A stretch of DNA of 64,000 nt from Inquilinus ginsengisoli_B (lineage in GTDB: Bacteria > Pseudomonadota > Alphaproteobacteria > DSM-16000 > Inquilinaceae). Shown here in pieces: positions 34,110 through 41,595 of the stretch. The translations under genes and the position numbers were made by a program. Position 1 is the first letter of the stretch. Every line of letters starts with the position of its first letter. The notes under the pieces were generated by a model. That model was not told where the DNA came from. It saw nothing but the letters and a program-made list of their open reading frames with translations, and searched no databases. The DNA lies in NCBI RefSeq assembly GCF_050434925.1, contig NZ_JBNDJK010000001.1:4216001-4280000 (forward strand). Direction: 5' to 3'.

Positions 34110-34352
34110 TCAGGCGACCAGGTCGATCGTGTAGCTCTCGGTGACCGGGTTGGCCAGCAGCTTGCGGCACATCTCGTCGAGGCGCGCCTTGGCCTCGGCC
34201 GCATCGGCAGCGGCGATCTCGACCTCGATCACCTTGCCCTGCCGGACCTCGCCGACCTCGCCGAAGCCGAGGCCCTGCAGGGAATGGCCGATCGCCTTGC
34301 CCTGGGTGTCCAGGACACCGGGCTTCAGCATGACGTGAATGCGCGCTTTCAT
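34110..34352 (-). CDS. purS: Phosphoribosylformylglycinamidine synthase subunit PurS
   Basis: Small bridging subunit of FGAM synthase, 80 residues, which couples PurQ to PurL. The sequence MKARIHVMLKPGVLDTQGKA followed by HSLQGLGF is the PurS signature, and the C-terminal CRKLLANPVTESYTIDL completes the fold. Its ATG overlaps the purC stop by 4 bases. Its usual partners purQ and purL lie 4.5 kb further on, beyond unrelated genes. Confidence 0.96.
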   Translation of the reverse strand: MKARIHVMLKPGVLDTQGKAIGHSLQGLGFGEVGEVRQGKVIEVEIAAADAAEAKARLDEMCRKLLANPVTESYTIDLVA

Positions 34353-35116
34353 GGGGCGACCTGGCTCTCACGGATGTCGACGACACTTCCTTCCGGCAGG
34401 ATGCCGAGGCGCCGGGCCACTTCCTGATAGGCCTCGAGGACGCCGCCGAGATCCTGGCGGAAGCGATCCTTATCGAATTTCTCGTTGGTCTGCACGTCCC
34501 ACAGGCGGCAGTTGTCCGGGCTGATCTCGTCGGCCAGGACGATCCGCATCTCGTCGTTCTCGTCGTATAGCCGGCCGAACTCCAGCTTGAAGTCGACGAG
34601 CTTGAGGCCGATGCCGAGGAACAGGCCGGTGAGGTAATCGTTCACCCGCAGCGACAGCGACACGATGTCGTCGAGGTCCTGGGCGTTGGCCCAGCCGAAG
34701 GCGGTGATGTGCTCTTCCGATACCATCGGGTCGTTGAGCTCGTCCGACTTTAGATAATACTCGATGATCGAGCGCGGCAGCGGCGTGCCTTCGGGCACGT
34801 TGAAGCGCTTCGAGAACGAGCCGGCGGCGATGTTGCGCACCACGACCTCGAGCGGGATGATCTCGACCTCGTGGATCAACTGCTCGCGCATGTTCAGGCG
34901 GCGCATGAAATGCGTCGGCACGCCGATCTCGGACAGCCGGGTCATCAGGTACTCGGAGATGCGGTTGTTCAGCACCCCCTTGCCCGAGATCACCGCCTTC
35001 TTCGTACCGTTGTTCGCCGTCGCATCGTCCTTGAAGTACTGGACGATCGTGCCAGGCTCCGGTCCCTCGTAGAGGACCTTGGCCTTGCCTTCGTAGATGC
35101 GCCTGCGGCGGCTCAT
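34349..35116 (-). CDS. purC: SAICAR synthetase
   Basis: Phosphoribosylaminoimidazole-succinocarboxamide synthase, 255 residues, which joins aspartate to CAIR in purine synthesis. Signatures are RIYEGKAKVLYEG, YFKDDATANNG, GVPTHFMRRL, EVVVRNIAAGSFSKRF and the metal/ATP site VLADEISPDNCRLWD. The ATG at 35116 gives the standard N-terminus. It is the first gene of a purC-purS transcript that has a clear promoter and a leader hairpin. Confidence 0.97.
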   Translation of the reverse strand: MSRRRRIYEGKAKVLYEGPEPGTIVQYFKDDATANNGTKKAVISGKGVLNNRISEYLMTRLSEIGVPTHFMRRLNMREQLIHEVEIIPLEVVVRNIAAGSFSKRFNVPEGTPLPRSIIEYYLKSDELNDPMVSEEHITAFGWANAQDLDDIVSLSLRVNDYLTGLFLGIGLKLVDFKLEFGRLYDENDEMRIVLADEISPDNCRLWDVQTNEKFDKDRFRQDLGGVLEAYQEVARRLGILPEGSVVDIRESQVAP

Positions 35117-35162
35117 GTGGGGGCGTCCATGGTACGGTGAAGCCAACAGCAAAAAAGGGTCG

Positions 35163-35184
35163 GGACGTCCCACGGGGGACGTCC
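35163..35184 (-). promoter_or_regulatory. purC leader hairpin with downstream U-tract
   Basis: A perfect 9-bp stem GGACGTCCC/GGGACGTCC with a 4-base loop begins about 5 bases after the expected transcript start. On the minus strand it is followed six bases later by six T residues (35156-35151). It could attenuate transcription or protect the 5' end of the purC-purS mRNA. Confidence 0.5.
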
Positions 35185-35195
35185 ACGCTCGCGCA

Positions 35196-35224
35196 CATAT
35201 AGCAAGCGCGGCTCCGGTAAACAA
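35196..35224 (-). promoter_or_regulatory. purC-purS promoter
   Basis: On the minus strand TTGTTT (35224-35219) and TATATG (35201-35196) are exactly 17 bases apart, giving a start near 35189 and a leader of about 73 bases before the purC ATG. Confidence 0.65.
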
Positions 35225-35328
35225 TTGCGCGCTCCCGTCCGCCTCCGGAGGTGACCGTGGCGGCCGGAGACGCTATATCCTTCCCTATGGGATACGCCCG
35301 CGCCTGCGGGCCGGTGGAAGGACACGGC

Positions 35329-35661
35329 ATGACGACGTTCGACTCGCGGGGCAAGGGTTTCGAGGCGGAGTTCCAGCACGACCAGGAACTCCTGTTCCGG
35401 ATCCAGAACCGGCGCAACAAGCTGCTGGGCCTGTGGGCGGCCGAGCTGATGGGCCTGACCGGCGCCGACGCCGAGGCCTATGCGAAGGAGGTCATCATGT
35501 CCGACTTCGAGCGGCAGACCGACGAGGACGTGCACGACAAGGTCTATGCCGACCTGAAGATCCACGACGTCGACCTGTCCGACCATCGGCTGCGCAAGAA
35601 GATGGATGCGCTGCTGGTGGTGGCGCGGCAGCAGATCATGACCGAGGCGACGCCGAAGTAA
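35329..35661 (+). CDS. DUF1476 protein, F1F0-ATPase zeta-subunit-like
   Basis: A 110-residue alpha-helical protein of the DUF1476 family, found almost only in alphaproteobacteria. In Paracoccus the family member is the zeta subunit, an inhibitor of the F1-ATPase. The signature here is TTFDSRGKGFEAEFQHDQEL then FRIQNRRNKLLGLWAAELMG, and DFERQTDEDVHDKVYADL. It is divergent from purC, as is usual for this gene, and ends in a strong terminator. The inhibitory role is inferred from the family. Confidence 0.9.
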   Translation: MTTFDSRGKGFEAEFQHDQELLFRIQNRRNKLLGLWAAELMGLTGADAEAYAKEVIMSDFERQTDEDVHDKVYADLKIHDVDLSDHRLRKKMDALLVVARQQIMTEATPK

Positions 35662-35683
35662 GGCTGGCGCCTTCGACGGACGG

Positions 35684-35709
35684 AAAAGGGCGGCTTCGGC
35701 CGCCCTTTT
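35684..35709 (+). terminator. Terminator after DUF1476 gene
   Basis: Perfect 11-bp stem AAAAGGGCGGC/GCCGCCCTTTT with a TTCG loop, followed by CTTT. The A-run on the other side makes it usable from the converging permease gene as well. Confidence 0.9.
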
Positions 35710-35741
35710 CTTTGCCGTCTTTTCGTTGGCTGAACGCTCGG

Positions 35742-36578
35742 TCAGCCTTTCACGGCCCCGGCCGTCAGCCCGCTGGTCATGGCGTTGCGGAAGATATAGT
35801 AGATCACCGCCGGCGGCACGGCGTAGATCAGCCCGGTCGCCATCAGCAGGTTCCAGGGCGAATCGTCGGCCGACAGGAACAGCCCCAGCCCGACCGACAG
35901 CGGCGCCGCCTGCTCGCTCGACAGCAGCAGGAAGGCGTAGAGATATTCGTTCCAGGCCAGGATCAGCGCGTAGATGCCGATCGCCACCAGGGACGGGCGC
36001 ATCAGCGGCAGATAGACCAGGCGGAAGATCTGCAGCGGACCGGCGCCGTCCATGATCGCCGCCTCGTCGAGCTCGCGCGGCAGCTTGTCCGAGGCCTGCT
36101 TCAGCACCCAGATGGCATAGGGCGAGGCCAGCGCGATCATCGCCAGGATCAGCGCGGTCTGGGTGTCGAGCAGGCCGTAGGAACCCATGGTCTTGTACAT
36201 CGGCACCGCCAGGAAGGCGGCCGGGATCAGGTAGGTGGCCAGCGCCAGGTTCATCACCTGGCGGCCGCCCTTGACGCGCAGCCGGCTGATCGCGAAGGCG
36301 GCGCAGGTGGCGACGAACAGGGTCGCGACCCCGGTGGTGACCGCGATGAAGAAGCTGTTGCCGAGCTGCAGCCAGAAGTTGCTGAGGTAGTAGTGCTGCT
36401 GCCGGAACACGGTGAGGAAGTTCGAGAAGGTCGGATGCTCCGGCCACAGCGTTCCGGCCAGGACCGCGTCCTGCGGCGAGATCGCCAGGACGAACAGATG
36501 GTACAGCGGCACCATCGTCCACAGCACCACCGGGACGGCGATCAGGACCAGAACCGCTTCGTTGAACCAGCGCTTCAT
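35742..36578 (-). CDS. Sugar ABC transporter permease, MalG type
   Basis: Inner-membrane permease of 278 residues with six helices. The cytoplasmic coupling loop reads ELDEAAIMDGAGPLQIFRLVYLPLMRPSL, the EAA motif of carbohydrate importers. The ATG at 36578 overlaps the stop of the upstream permease. The two permeases and the binding protein form one operon. Substrate is probably a mono- or oligosaccharide or polyol, judged from the CUT1 family. Confidence 0.92.
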   Translation of the reverse strand: MKRWFNEAVLVLIAVPVVLWTMVPLYHLFVLAISPQDAVLAGTLWPEHPTFSNFLTVFRQQHYYLSNFWLQLGNSFFIAVTTGVATLFVATCAAFAISRLRVKGGRQVMNLALATYLIPAAFLAVPMYKTMGSYGLLDTQTALILAMIALASPYAIWVLKQASDKLPRELDEAAIMDGAGPLQIFRLVYLPLMRPSLVAIGIYALILAWNEYLYAFLLLSSEQAAPLSVGLGLFLSADDSPWNLLMATGLIYAVPPAVIYYIFRNAMTSGLTAGAVKG

Positions 36579-37456
36579 GCCTCGCCTCCCTTGGACAGGC
36601 GCTTCACCATGACGAAGACCAGCGGCAGGACCAGCGGCATGGCGACGATGATCGAGGCGACGCCGAGGTCGAGGGCGTTGTTGCGCAGGTAGCGGATGCC
36701 GAGCGTGGCCAGCACCTGGGTGCTGTCGTTCGGGCCGCCGCCGGTCAGCAGGTAGACGCTGTTGAAGTCGCCCAGCGTCCAGATCGTCGACAGGATGACC
36801 GAGGTGACGTAGAGCGCCGCGACCGATGGCCAAGTGACGAAGCGGAAGCGCTGCCAGCGCGAGGCGCCGTCGACCGAAGCGGCCTCATAGAGGTCGCGGG
36901 CGATGGCGAGGCGCCCGGTCAGCAGGATCAAGGTCCAGAACGGCAGCGACTTCCAGATATGGACCACGACCGTGCAGAAGAAGGCCAGCCACGGGTTGGT
37001 CAGCCAGGGTGGGCCTTCGAAGATGCCGAACAGCTGGAACAGCTGCTGGTTGATCATGCCCGTCTCGGGGTTGAGCATGACCCGGAAGGACAGGATGGTC
37101 GGGATCGACGGCACCGCCCAGGGCAGGATGAACAGCACCAGCAGCAGCCGGATCCACCAGCGCGGCACGGCGAAGAAGCCGGACAGGCCGAGCGCGATCA
37201 CCATCTTCACGTTCACCGCGATCAGCAGGAACAGGATGGTGTTAACCGCCGCGGTCAGGAAGATCGGGTCGGCGAACAGGCGCCGGTAGCTGGCCGGGTT
37301 GGCGCCGAGATAGAGGCCGTAGCCGACCGGATAGGCCACCAGCACCAGGAACACGGCGACATAGGGGATGAGCATGATCGCCCCCCAGGTCGCCCATGTG
37401 CGGCGGTGGCTGCGACGGGCGGCGGCCGGGATCGCATGGACCGTGGTCGCGGTCAT
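36575..37456 (-). CDS. Sugar ABC transporter permease, MalF type
   Basis: The first permease of the pair, 293 residues, with six or seven hydrophobic helices. The EAA loop reads DLYEAASVDGASRWQRFRFV followed by TWPSVAAL, typical of CUT1 MalF-like proteins, and GGPNDSTQVLATLGIRYLRN is a conserved late loop. It is 77 bases downstream of the binding-protein gene and overlaps the MalG-type gene by 4 bases. Confidence 0.92.
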   Translation of the reverse strand: MTATTVHAIPAAARRSHRRTWATWGAIMLIPYVAVFLVLVAYPVGYGLYLGANPASYRRLFADPIFLTAAVNTILFLLIAVNVKMVIALGLSGFFAVPRWWIRLLLVLFILPWAVPSIPTILSFRVMLNPETGMINQQLFQLFGIFEGPPWLTNPWLAFFCTVVVHIWKSLPFWTLILLTGRLAIARDLYEAASVDGASRWQRFRFVTWPSVAALYVTSVILSTIWTLGDFNSVYLLTGGGPNDSTQVLATLGIRYLRNNALDLGVASIIVAMPLVLPLVFVMVKRLSKGGEA

Positions 37457-37533
37457 CGGCTGGTCCTCTCTAGAAACAGGCTGCGGCTCGGCCCGCGCGG
37501 CGGTCTGCGCGGGCCGGGCCGGCAGGTCGGTCC

Positions 37534-38919
37534 TTAACCGGCGATTTCCTTGATCCGGACGATCATCTCATCGACCGCCTGATCGGGCGAGACGCCGTCC
37601 TGGACCACGCGGTTCAGCGCCTTGGCCCAGACGTTCTCGGCATTCACCGTGGTGAAGTGGTAGTTGTAGACGAAGGGGAAGGGCAGGGTACCCTCGGTGA
37701 ACTGCTTCGACACCACGGCGCGGTGCGGGTCGCTGCCGTCGGTCCAGAACGGCCGGGCGGCGCCCGACTTGGTCACCGGGTACCAGCGGCCGACCGAGCC
37801 CTCGACGAAGGGCGTCAGGTTCTCATCCTTCATCATGAAGGCCATGAACTCCTTGGCCCGCGCCTTGTTCTTGGAGTCGGCGAAGATCACCGCGGTCTTG
37901 GTCGCGGCCAGGTTCGGCAACGTCCCGCCGTCGGGCTTCTTCGGGAACAGGGTGGTGCGGATGTTCTCTTCGTAGTTCTTCTTCGCCTGGGCCCGCTGCT
38001 CCTCGGTCAGCGTCTGGTTGGTCGAATCGTCCAGATGCTTGCTGGGGATCGAGATCGTGGCGTTGTGGGTTAGGATTGTGGTCTTGTTGTGGAAGTTGAC
38101 GTTGTTGTCGGTGTCGAGCCAGTTGACCGAGGAGGGCGGGGTGCAGCCGCGGGTGAAGATCGAGCTGTAGCCCTTCACCGCCTCGATCATCGCCGCCCGG
38201 TTCTCCGGCTGGTCGAGCACGATCTTGCCGCTCTCGTCGACGATCTTGACGTTGTAGGCGTTGGCCCAGGTCAGGAAGCTGAAGAAGGTGTCGGAGGCGG
38301 CGACGCTCATCGGATGGCCGATGGCGTAGATGCGCTTGCCCTTGGCGCGCAAGCCGGCCTGCACCTTGTCGCACCAGAAGTCCCAGTACGCGTTCCACTC
38401 GGTCGGGATGTCGGCCTCGGTGAAGCCGGCATCCTGCAGCATGTCCTTCCAGTAGAAGATGTGCATGGTCTGGCGTTCGATCGGGAAGGCGTAATAGGCC
38501 TTCTGCCCGGTCTTGCCGTTCATCAGGAAGGTGGTGGCCAGCGCGTCGGGCTGGAACTGGTCCTTGATCGGGGTGAGGACGTCGCTGACATCCTCCAGCC
38601 GGCCCTCGAAGGCCCACTGGCCGGTGGTGCGGAAGTCGTAGGTGGTGCAGTACCCGACATCGGGCGGCGTCCCGGCCTCGACCGCTGCGACCGACTTCAC
38701 GATGCAGTCCTCGGTCGAATACAGCGACAGGTCGACCTTGACGCCGGTGGCCTTCTGGTACCGGTCGATCAGGTCCGTCAGGGCGGCGTCCTCGCCCTTG
38801 TAGAAGCCCTTGGTGAACCAGACAGTGAGGGTGTCCTGCGCCAGGGCGGGCAGGGCGGCGGTGAGGCCGAGGGTCAGAGCACAACCCGCCATGAGGTGGC
38901 GGAGACCGATCTTGGGCAT
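37534..38919 (-). CDS. Sugar ABC transporter binding protein
   Basis: Periplasmic solute-binding protein of 461 residues. The N-terminus MPKIGLRHLMAGCALTLGLT followed by AALPALA is a signal peptide cleaved before QDTLTVWF. The mature part has the CUT1/MalE pattern (RYQKATGVKVDL, AVEAGTPPDVGY, WNAYWDFWCDKV). The MMKDENLTPFVEG and NARAKEFMAFM-like region is typical of the sn-glycerol-3-phosphate/polyol group. No ATPase gene is adjacent, so a shared or distant ATPase must serve the system. Confidence 0.9.
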   Translation of the reverse strand: MPKIGLRHLMAGCALTLGLTAALPALAQDTLTVWFTKGFYKGEDAALTDLIDRYQKATGVKVDLSLYSTEDCIVKSVAAVEAGTPPDVGYCTTYDFRTTGQWAFEGRLEDVSDVLTPIKDQFQPDALATTFLMNGKTGQKAYYAFPIERQTMHIFYWKDMLQDAGFTEADIPTEWNAYWDFWCDKVQAGLRAKGKRIYAIGHPMSVAASDTFFSFLTWANAYNVKIVDESGKIVLDQPENRAAMIEAVKGYSSIFTRGCTPPSSVNWLDTDNNVNFHNKTTILTHNATISIPSKHLDDSTNQTLTEEQRAQAKKNYEENIRTTLFPKKPDGGTLPNLAATKTAVIFADSKNKARAKEFMAFMMKDENLTPFVEGSVGRWYPVTKSGAARPFWTDGSDPHRAVVSKQFTEGTLPFPFVYNYHFTTVNAENVWAKALNRVVQDGVSPDQAVDEMIVRIKEIAG

Positions 38920-39002
38920 GGAACTTCTCCCAGAACAGAGGAAAGGAAGCGGCGGCTTGTGCCGTCTTGCTGGTGGCTTCCGGACGGCTGGAAGCGGGGT
39001 TT

Positions 39003-40052
39003 TCAGGCGGGCCTCCTGGCGGTGGAGCCCCGTTCGACGATTTCGAAGCCGACATCGATCACCCGCGGCGGCGCCGGCGCGTCGTCCTCGGCGTCGAGGA
39101 TGCGCATCAGCAGCTCGCCGACCCGGCGGCCAATGCCTTCGGCGTCGATCCGGACGGTCGACAGCGCCGGCACGCATTGGCTGCCGATCTCGAAATCGCC
39201 GAAGCCCATGATCGAGACCTCCCCCGGCACGGCGATGCCGCGGCGGTGGCATTCCATCAAGGCGCCGACGGCGGCGAGGTCCGAGACCGCGAACACGGCG
39301 TCGATCGGCCCGGCAGTGTCGAGCAGATGGCCCATGGCGGCGGCGCCGCCGGCGAAGGATACCGGCACGTGGCCGCGATGGACGACGGCGTCGGCCGGCA
39401 GCCCGGCCTGGCGCAGCACTTCGGTGAAGCCGACCAGCCTGGCCTCACCGCGGAAATCGTGCGAGGCGCCGCCGACAGCCGGGCCGATGCCGCCGATGCG
39501 GCGGTGCCCCAGCGCGATCAGGTGCCGCGCCGCAGCCCGGCCGGCGTCGATATTGGAGAAACCGACGGCCCGGTCGATCGGCGCGACCGCGCCGCAATCC
39601 CAGATCTCGACCACCGGGATGCCGGCGCTGCGCAACATGGTCCGCACCGCATCGGTGTGGTGCATGCCGGCCAGCACGATCGCCTCCGGCCGGCGCTCCA
39701 GCATTGCCCGCACCAGCGCTTCCTCCTCACCCATCCGGTAGAGAGTATAGCCGATCAGCAGCTGATAGCCGGTCCGGCGCAGCGCTTCCGACAGCCCATG
39801 CGCGGTGTCGGCGAAGTTGGAGTTGGTCAGCGTCGGCACCAGCGTGGCGATGAAGCCGGTGCGGCGCGACGACAGGGCGGCGGCGACCTTGTCGTCGACA
39901 TAGCCGAGCTGCTCGATCGCCCGGCGGATGCGGTCGCGCGTCTCCGGCGCCACCCGGCTGCTGCCGGCCTGCACCCGGGACACGGTCATCGGCGAGACCC
40001 CGGCGAGACGGGCGACGTCCCGCATGGTCGGCCGGAGGGAACGCTTGGGCAT
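39003..40052 (-). CDS. LacI-family repressor, GntR (gluconate) type
   Basis: A 349-residue LacI-family regulator. The reading head is MRDVARLAGVSPMTVSRVQA followed by YVDDKVAAALSSRRTGFIATLVPTLTN, whose hinge region and 'PTLTNSNFADT' match the gluconate repressor branch rather than the classic lactose type. A periplasmic-binding-protein-like effector domain follows. It is encoded just upstream of the sugar ABC operon in the same direction. A matching palindrome lies at 40300-40315. Confidence 0.92.
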   Translation of the reverse strand: MPKRSLRPTMRDVARLAGVSPMTVSRVQAGSSRVAPETRDRIRRAIEQLGYVDDKVAAALSSRRTGFIATLVPTLTNSNFADTAHGLSEALRRTGYQLLIGYTLYRMGEEEALVRAMLERRPEAIVLAGMHHTDAVRTMLRSAGIPVVEIWDCGAVAPIDRAVGFSNIDAGRAAARHLIALGHRRIGGIGPAVGGASHDFRGEARLVGFTEVLRQAGLPADAVVHRGHVPVSFAGGAAAMGHLLDTAGPIDAVFAVSDLAAVGALMECHRRGIAVPGEVSIMGFGDFEIGSQCVPALSTVRIDAEGIGRRVGELLMRILDAEDDAPAPPRVIDVGFEIVERGSTARRPA

Positions 40053-40394
40053 GGCTTGGCTCTCGATCGGCCGTGCAACTGCTCCGGATCCGGCCCGGCG
40101 CCGACAAGACTGCACATCCCGGCGCGTCCGGGCCGCAGCGGCAGGCCGGCGGACAAGGCGGGATCGCACGCAGGTGCAGCAGGCGATGGAACGCATCATC
40201 GGCAGGGCCGGGCGGTCCGTACGGTCAGGCAGATGCGATCGATGGCAAGCATGATGTCGGCCCTCCCCACGGCCTGAGGTCGATTTGTCGTTCTTATTGA
40301 TGTGACCGGTAACATGAACGGCCGTCGAAACGCAAGAGCGAGGCCGCATGGCGAAGGATCTGACGAGGATTGATGTGAAGATCGCGCGATGCGG
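40053..40394. other. 342-bp region with a GntR-like operator and a possible gene stub
   Basis: This stretch lies between the LacI-family gene and the end of the next minus-strand gene. It holds the operator at 40300-40315, a possible + strand promoter (TTGTCG at 40285-40290, TAACAT at 40310-40315, 19 bases apart), and an ATG at 40348 with GAGG just before it. That ATG begins MAKDLTRIDVKIARCGYAP, then the frame loses sense and stops near 40486. It looks like the first codons of a lost gene. Confidence 0.5.
40300..40315. promoter_or_regulatory. Operator for the LacI/GntR-type repressor
   Basis: ATGTGACCGGTAACAT is a 16-bp palindrome with one mismatched pair and a central CG, the form bound by LacI-family proteins; it closely resembles the gluconate-repressor operator consensus (ATGTTACC-type half-sites). 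It overlaps a possible -10 for the + strand stub and lies about 250 bases upstream of the repressor gene. Confidence 0.65.
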
Positions 40395-41357
40395 TTACGC
40401 GCCGCCGGCTATGACCCTCAGCGATCCGGGGCGCCGCGCCGCGCCAACGAGCCAGTCGCGATCGAACAGGTCCGCCAGCGCGCGATAGGCCGATACGGGA
40501 ACCTGATCGAAGCCGTCGCTGCTGCCGTTGAAGAACTCGGAGAGACGGAGGTCGACGGCGGTGGCGTCGCCGACATGCAGGCCGAACTGAGCCAGGTCTT
40601 CGGCCACCGAGCCTTGCCGCGGAAGATAGGCGTCGACCGAACGCAGCTGCGGGCTCGCCGCGGGCAGCCGCACCAGGACGACGCGTGTCACCGAGGGTTG
40701 GGCATCGGGGCTGATCAGGGTCGTGCCGAGCATCAATCCGCCCAGCACGCTGACGGGCGGGGCCGCCGGGAACAGGCAGAAGGTGATGGCTTGCGCGTCG
40801 CCCGTCAGGTCGCCGACCTGGATGTGAAGACCATGCTTGGAGAGGAACATGGCGCCCTTGAGCGTCAGAGTGCCGGTGGGCAGCACCTCGGTGTAGGAGA
40901 CCGGCAGCCGATTGGGACTCGATTCGACCCCGACGGTCAGCTCGCCCCGGACAAGCCGGCCGCGAAAATAGGGCGACCAGGCGTGTGAGTAGCAGACGAA
41001 CGTGCCGGCCAGCTCGACGGATCCCGATCTGTTGCGGCGGCTGGCGGGCTCCCCAAGGCGTTGCAGCAGATCCTCGCGGTCACGGCCGTGGCGGGCACAG
41101 ATCTCGTCGAGGAACGCCTCGGTGTCGCAATCCGCGATCCACTGGCCGGGCCGGTCCAGGCCGAGCACCTTGGACCAGTCCTCATAGATCTGCCGCTCAC
41201 GCGGCTGGGCACGGCCCTGCAGCCATTTGTAGGCGCGGTCGACATCGAACGGCGTCGCCGGATTGATGCGCCGAAACGCGGCGGCGAGATCCTTGTGCGT
41301 GGCCGCGCCCAGTACGGCCGCGGTGAGACGAAACTTCCGATCGATGTCTCGTGCCAC
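40395..41357 (-). CDS. Uncharacterised protein, divergent from the autotransporters
   Basis: A 320-residue soluble protein of unknown function. The first 80 residues are helical and resemble a compact DNA-binding head: THKDLAAAFRRINPATPFDV then DRAYKWLQGRAQPRERQIYE, spaced like helix-turn-helix helices. Residues 110-300 are predicted mainly beta (GTFVCYSHAWSPYFRGRLVRG, LTLKGAMFLSKHGLHIQVGD), without membrane segments or signal peptide. The GTG at 41357 has AGGGA 7 bases upstream. Because it is divergent from two surface-protein genes, it may regulate them; this is inference from position. Confidence 0.6.
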   Translation of the reverse strand: MARDIDRKFRLTAAVLGAATHKDLAAAFRRINPATPFDVDRAYKWLQGRAQPRERQIYEDWSKVLGLDRPGQWIADCDTEAFLDEICARHGRDREDLLQRLGEPASRRNRSGSVELAGTFVCYSHAWSPYFRGRLVRGELTVGVESSPNRLPVSYTEVLPTGTLTLKGAMFLSKHGLHIQVGDLTGDAQAITFCLFPAAPPVSVLGGLMLGTTLISPDAQPSVTRVVLVRLPAASPQLRSVDAYLPRQGSVAEDLAQFGLHVGDATAVDLRLSEFFNGSSDGFDQVPVSAYRALADLFDRDWLVGAARRPGSLRVIAGGA

Positions 41358-41595
41358 TCGAGTTCCCTGCTGTCGGGCCACCCGCCCATTGCCGACGCCA
41401 TATTGGCATATTCCTGGAAAAGACAAAGAAATCCGACGCGTTCCAAACGCAAGGGATGCTGTTCCCGCCCGCACTGCCGCAAAGATGATGTGGGAAAGTG
41501 CACCTGAGGGGGCTGAATTGATCACCGGTTTGCAGGGTCACGGCCGCGCAGCGGCACGGGCACTCCTCGACACCACTTGCCTCCGGCCCCCCATC

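Noticed and set aside
35151..35189. A purine riboswitch before purC
   Set aside because: Only one hairpin is present; none of the conserved core of purine, PRPP or ZTP riboswitches is visible.
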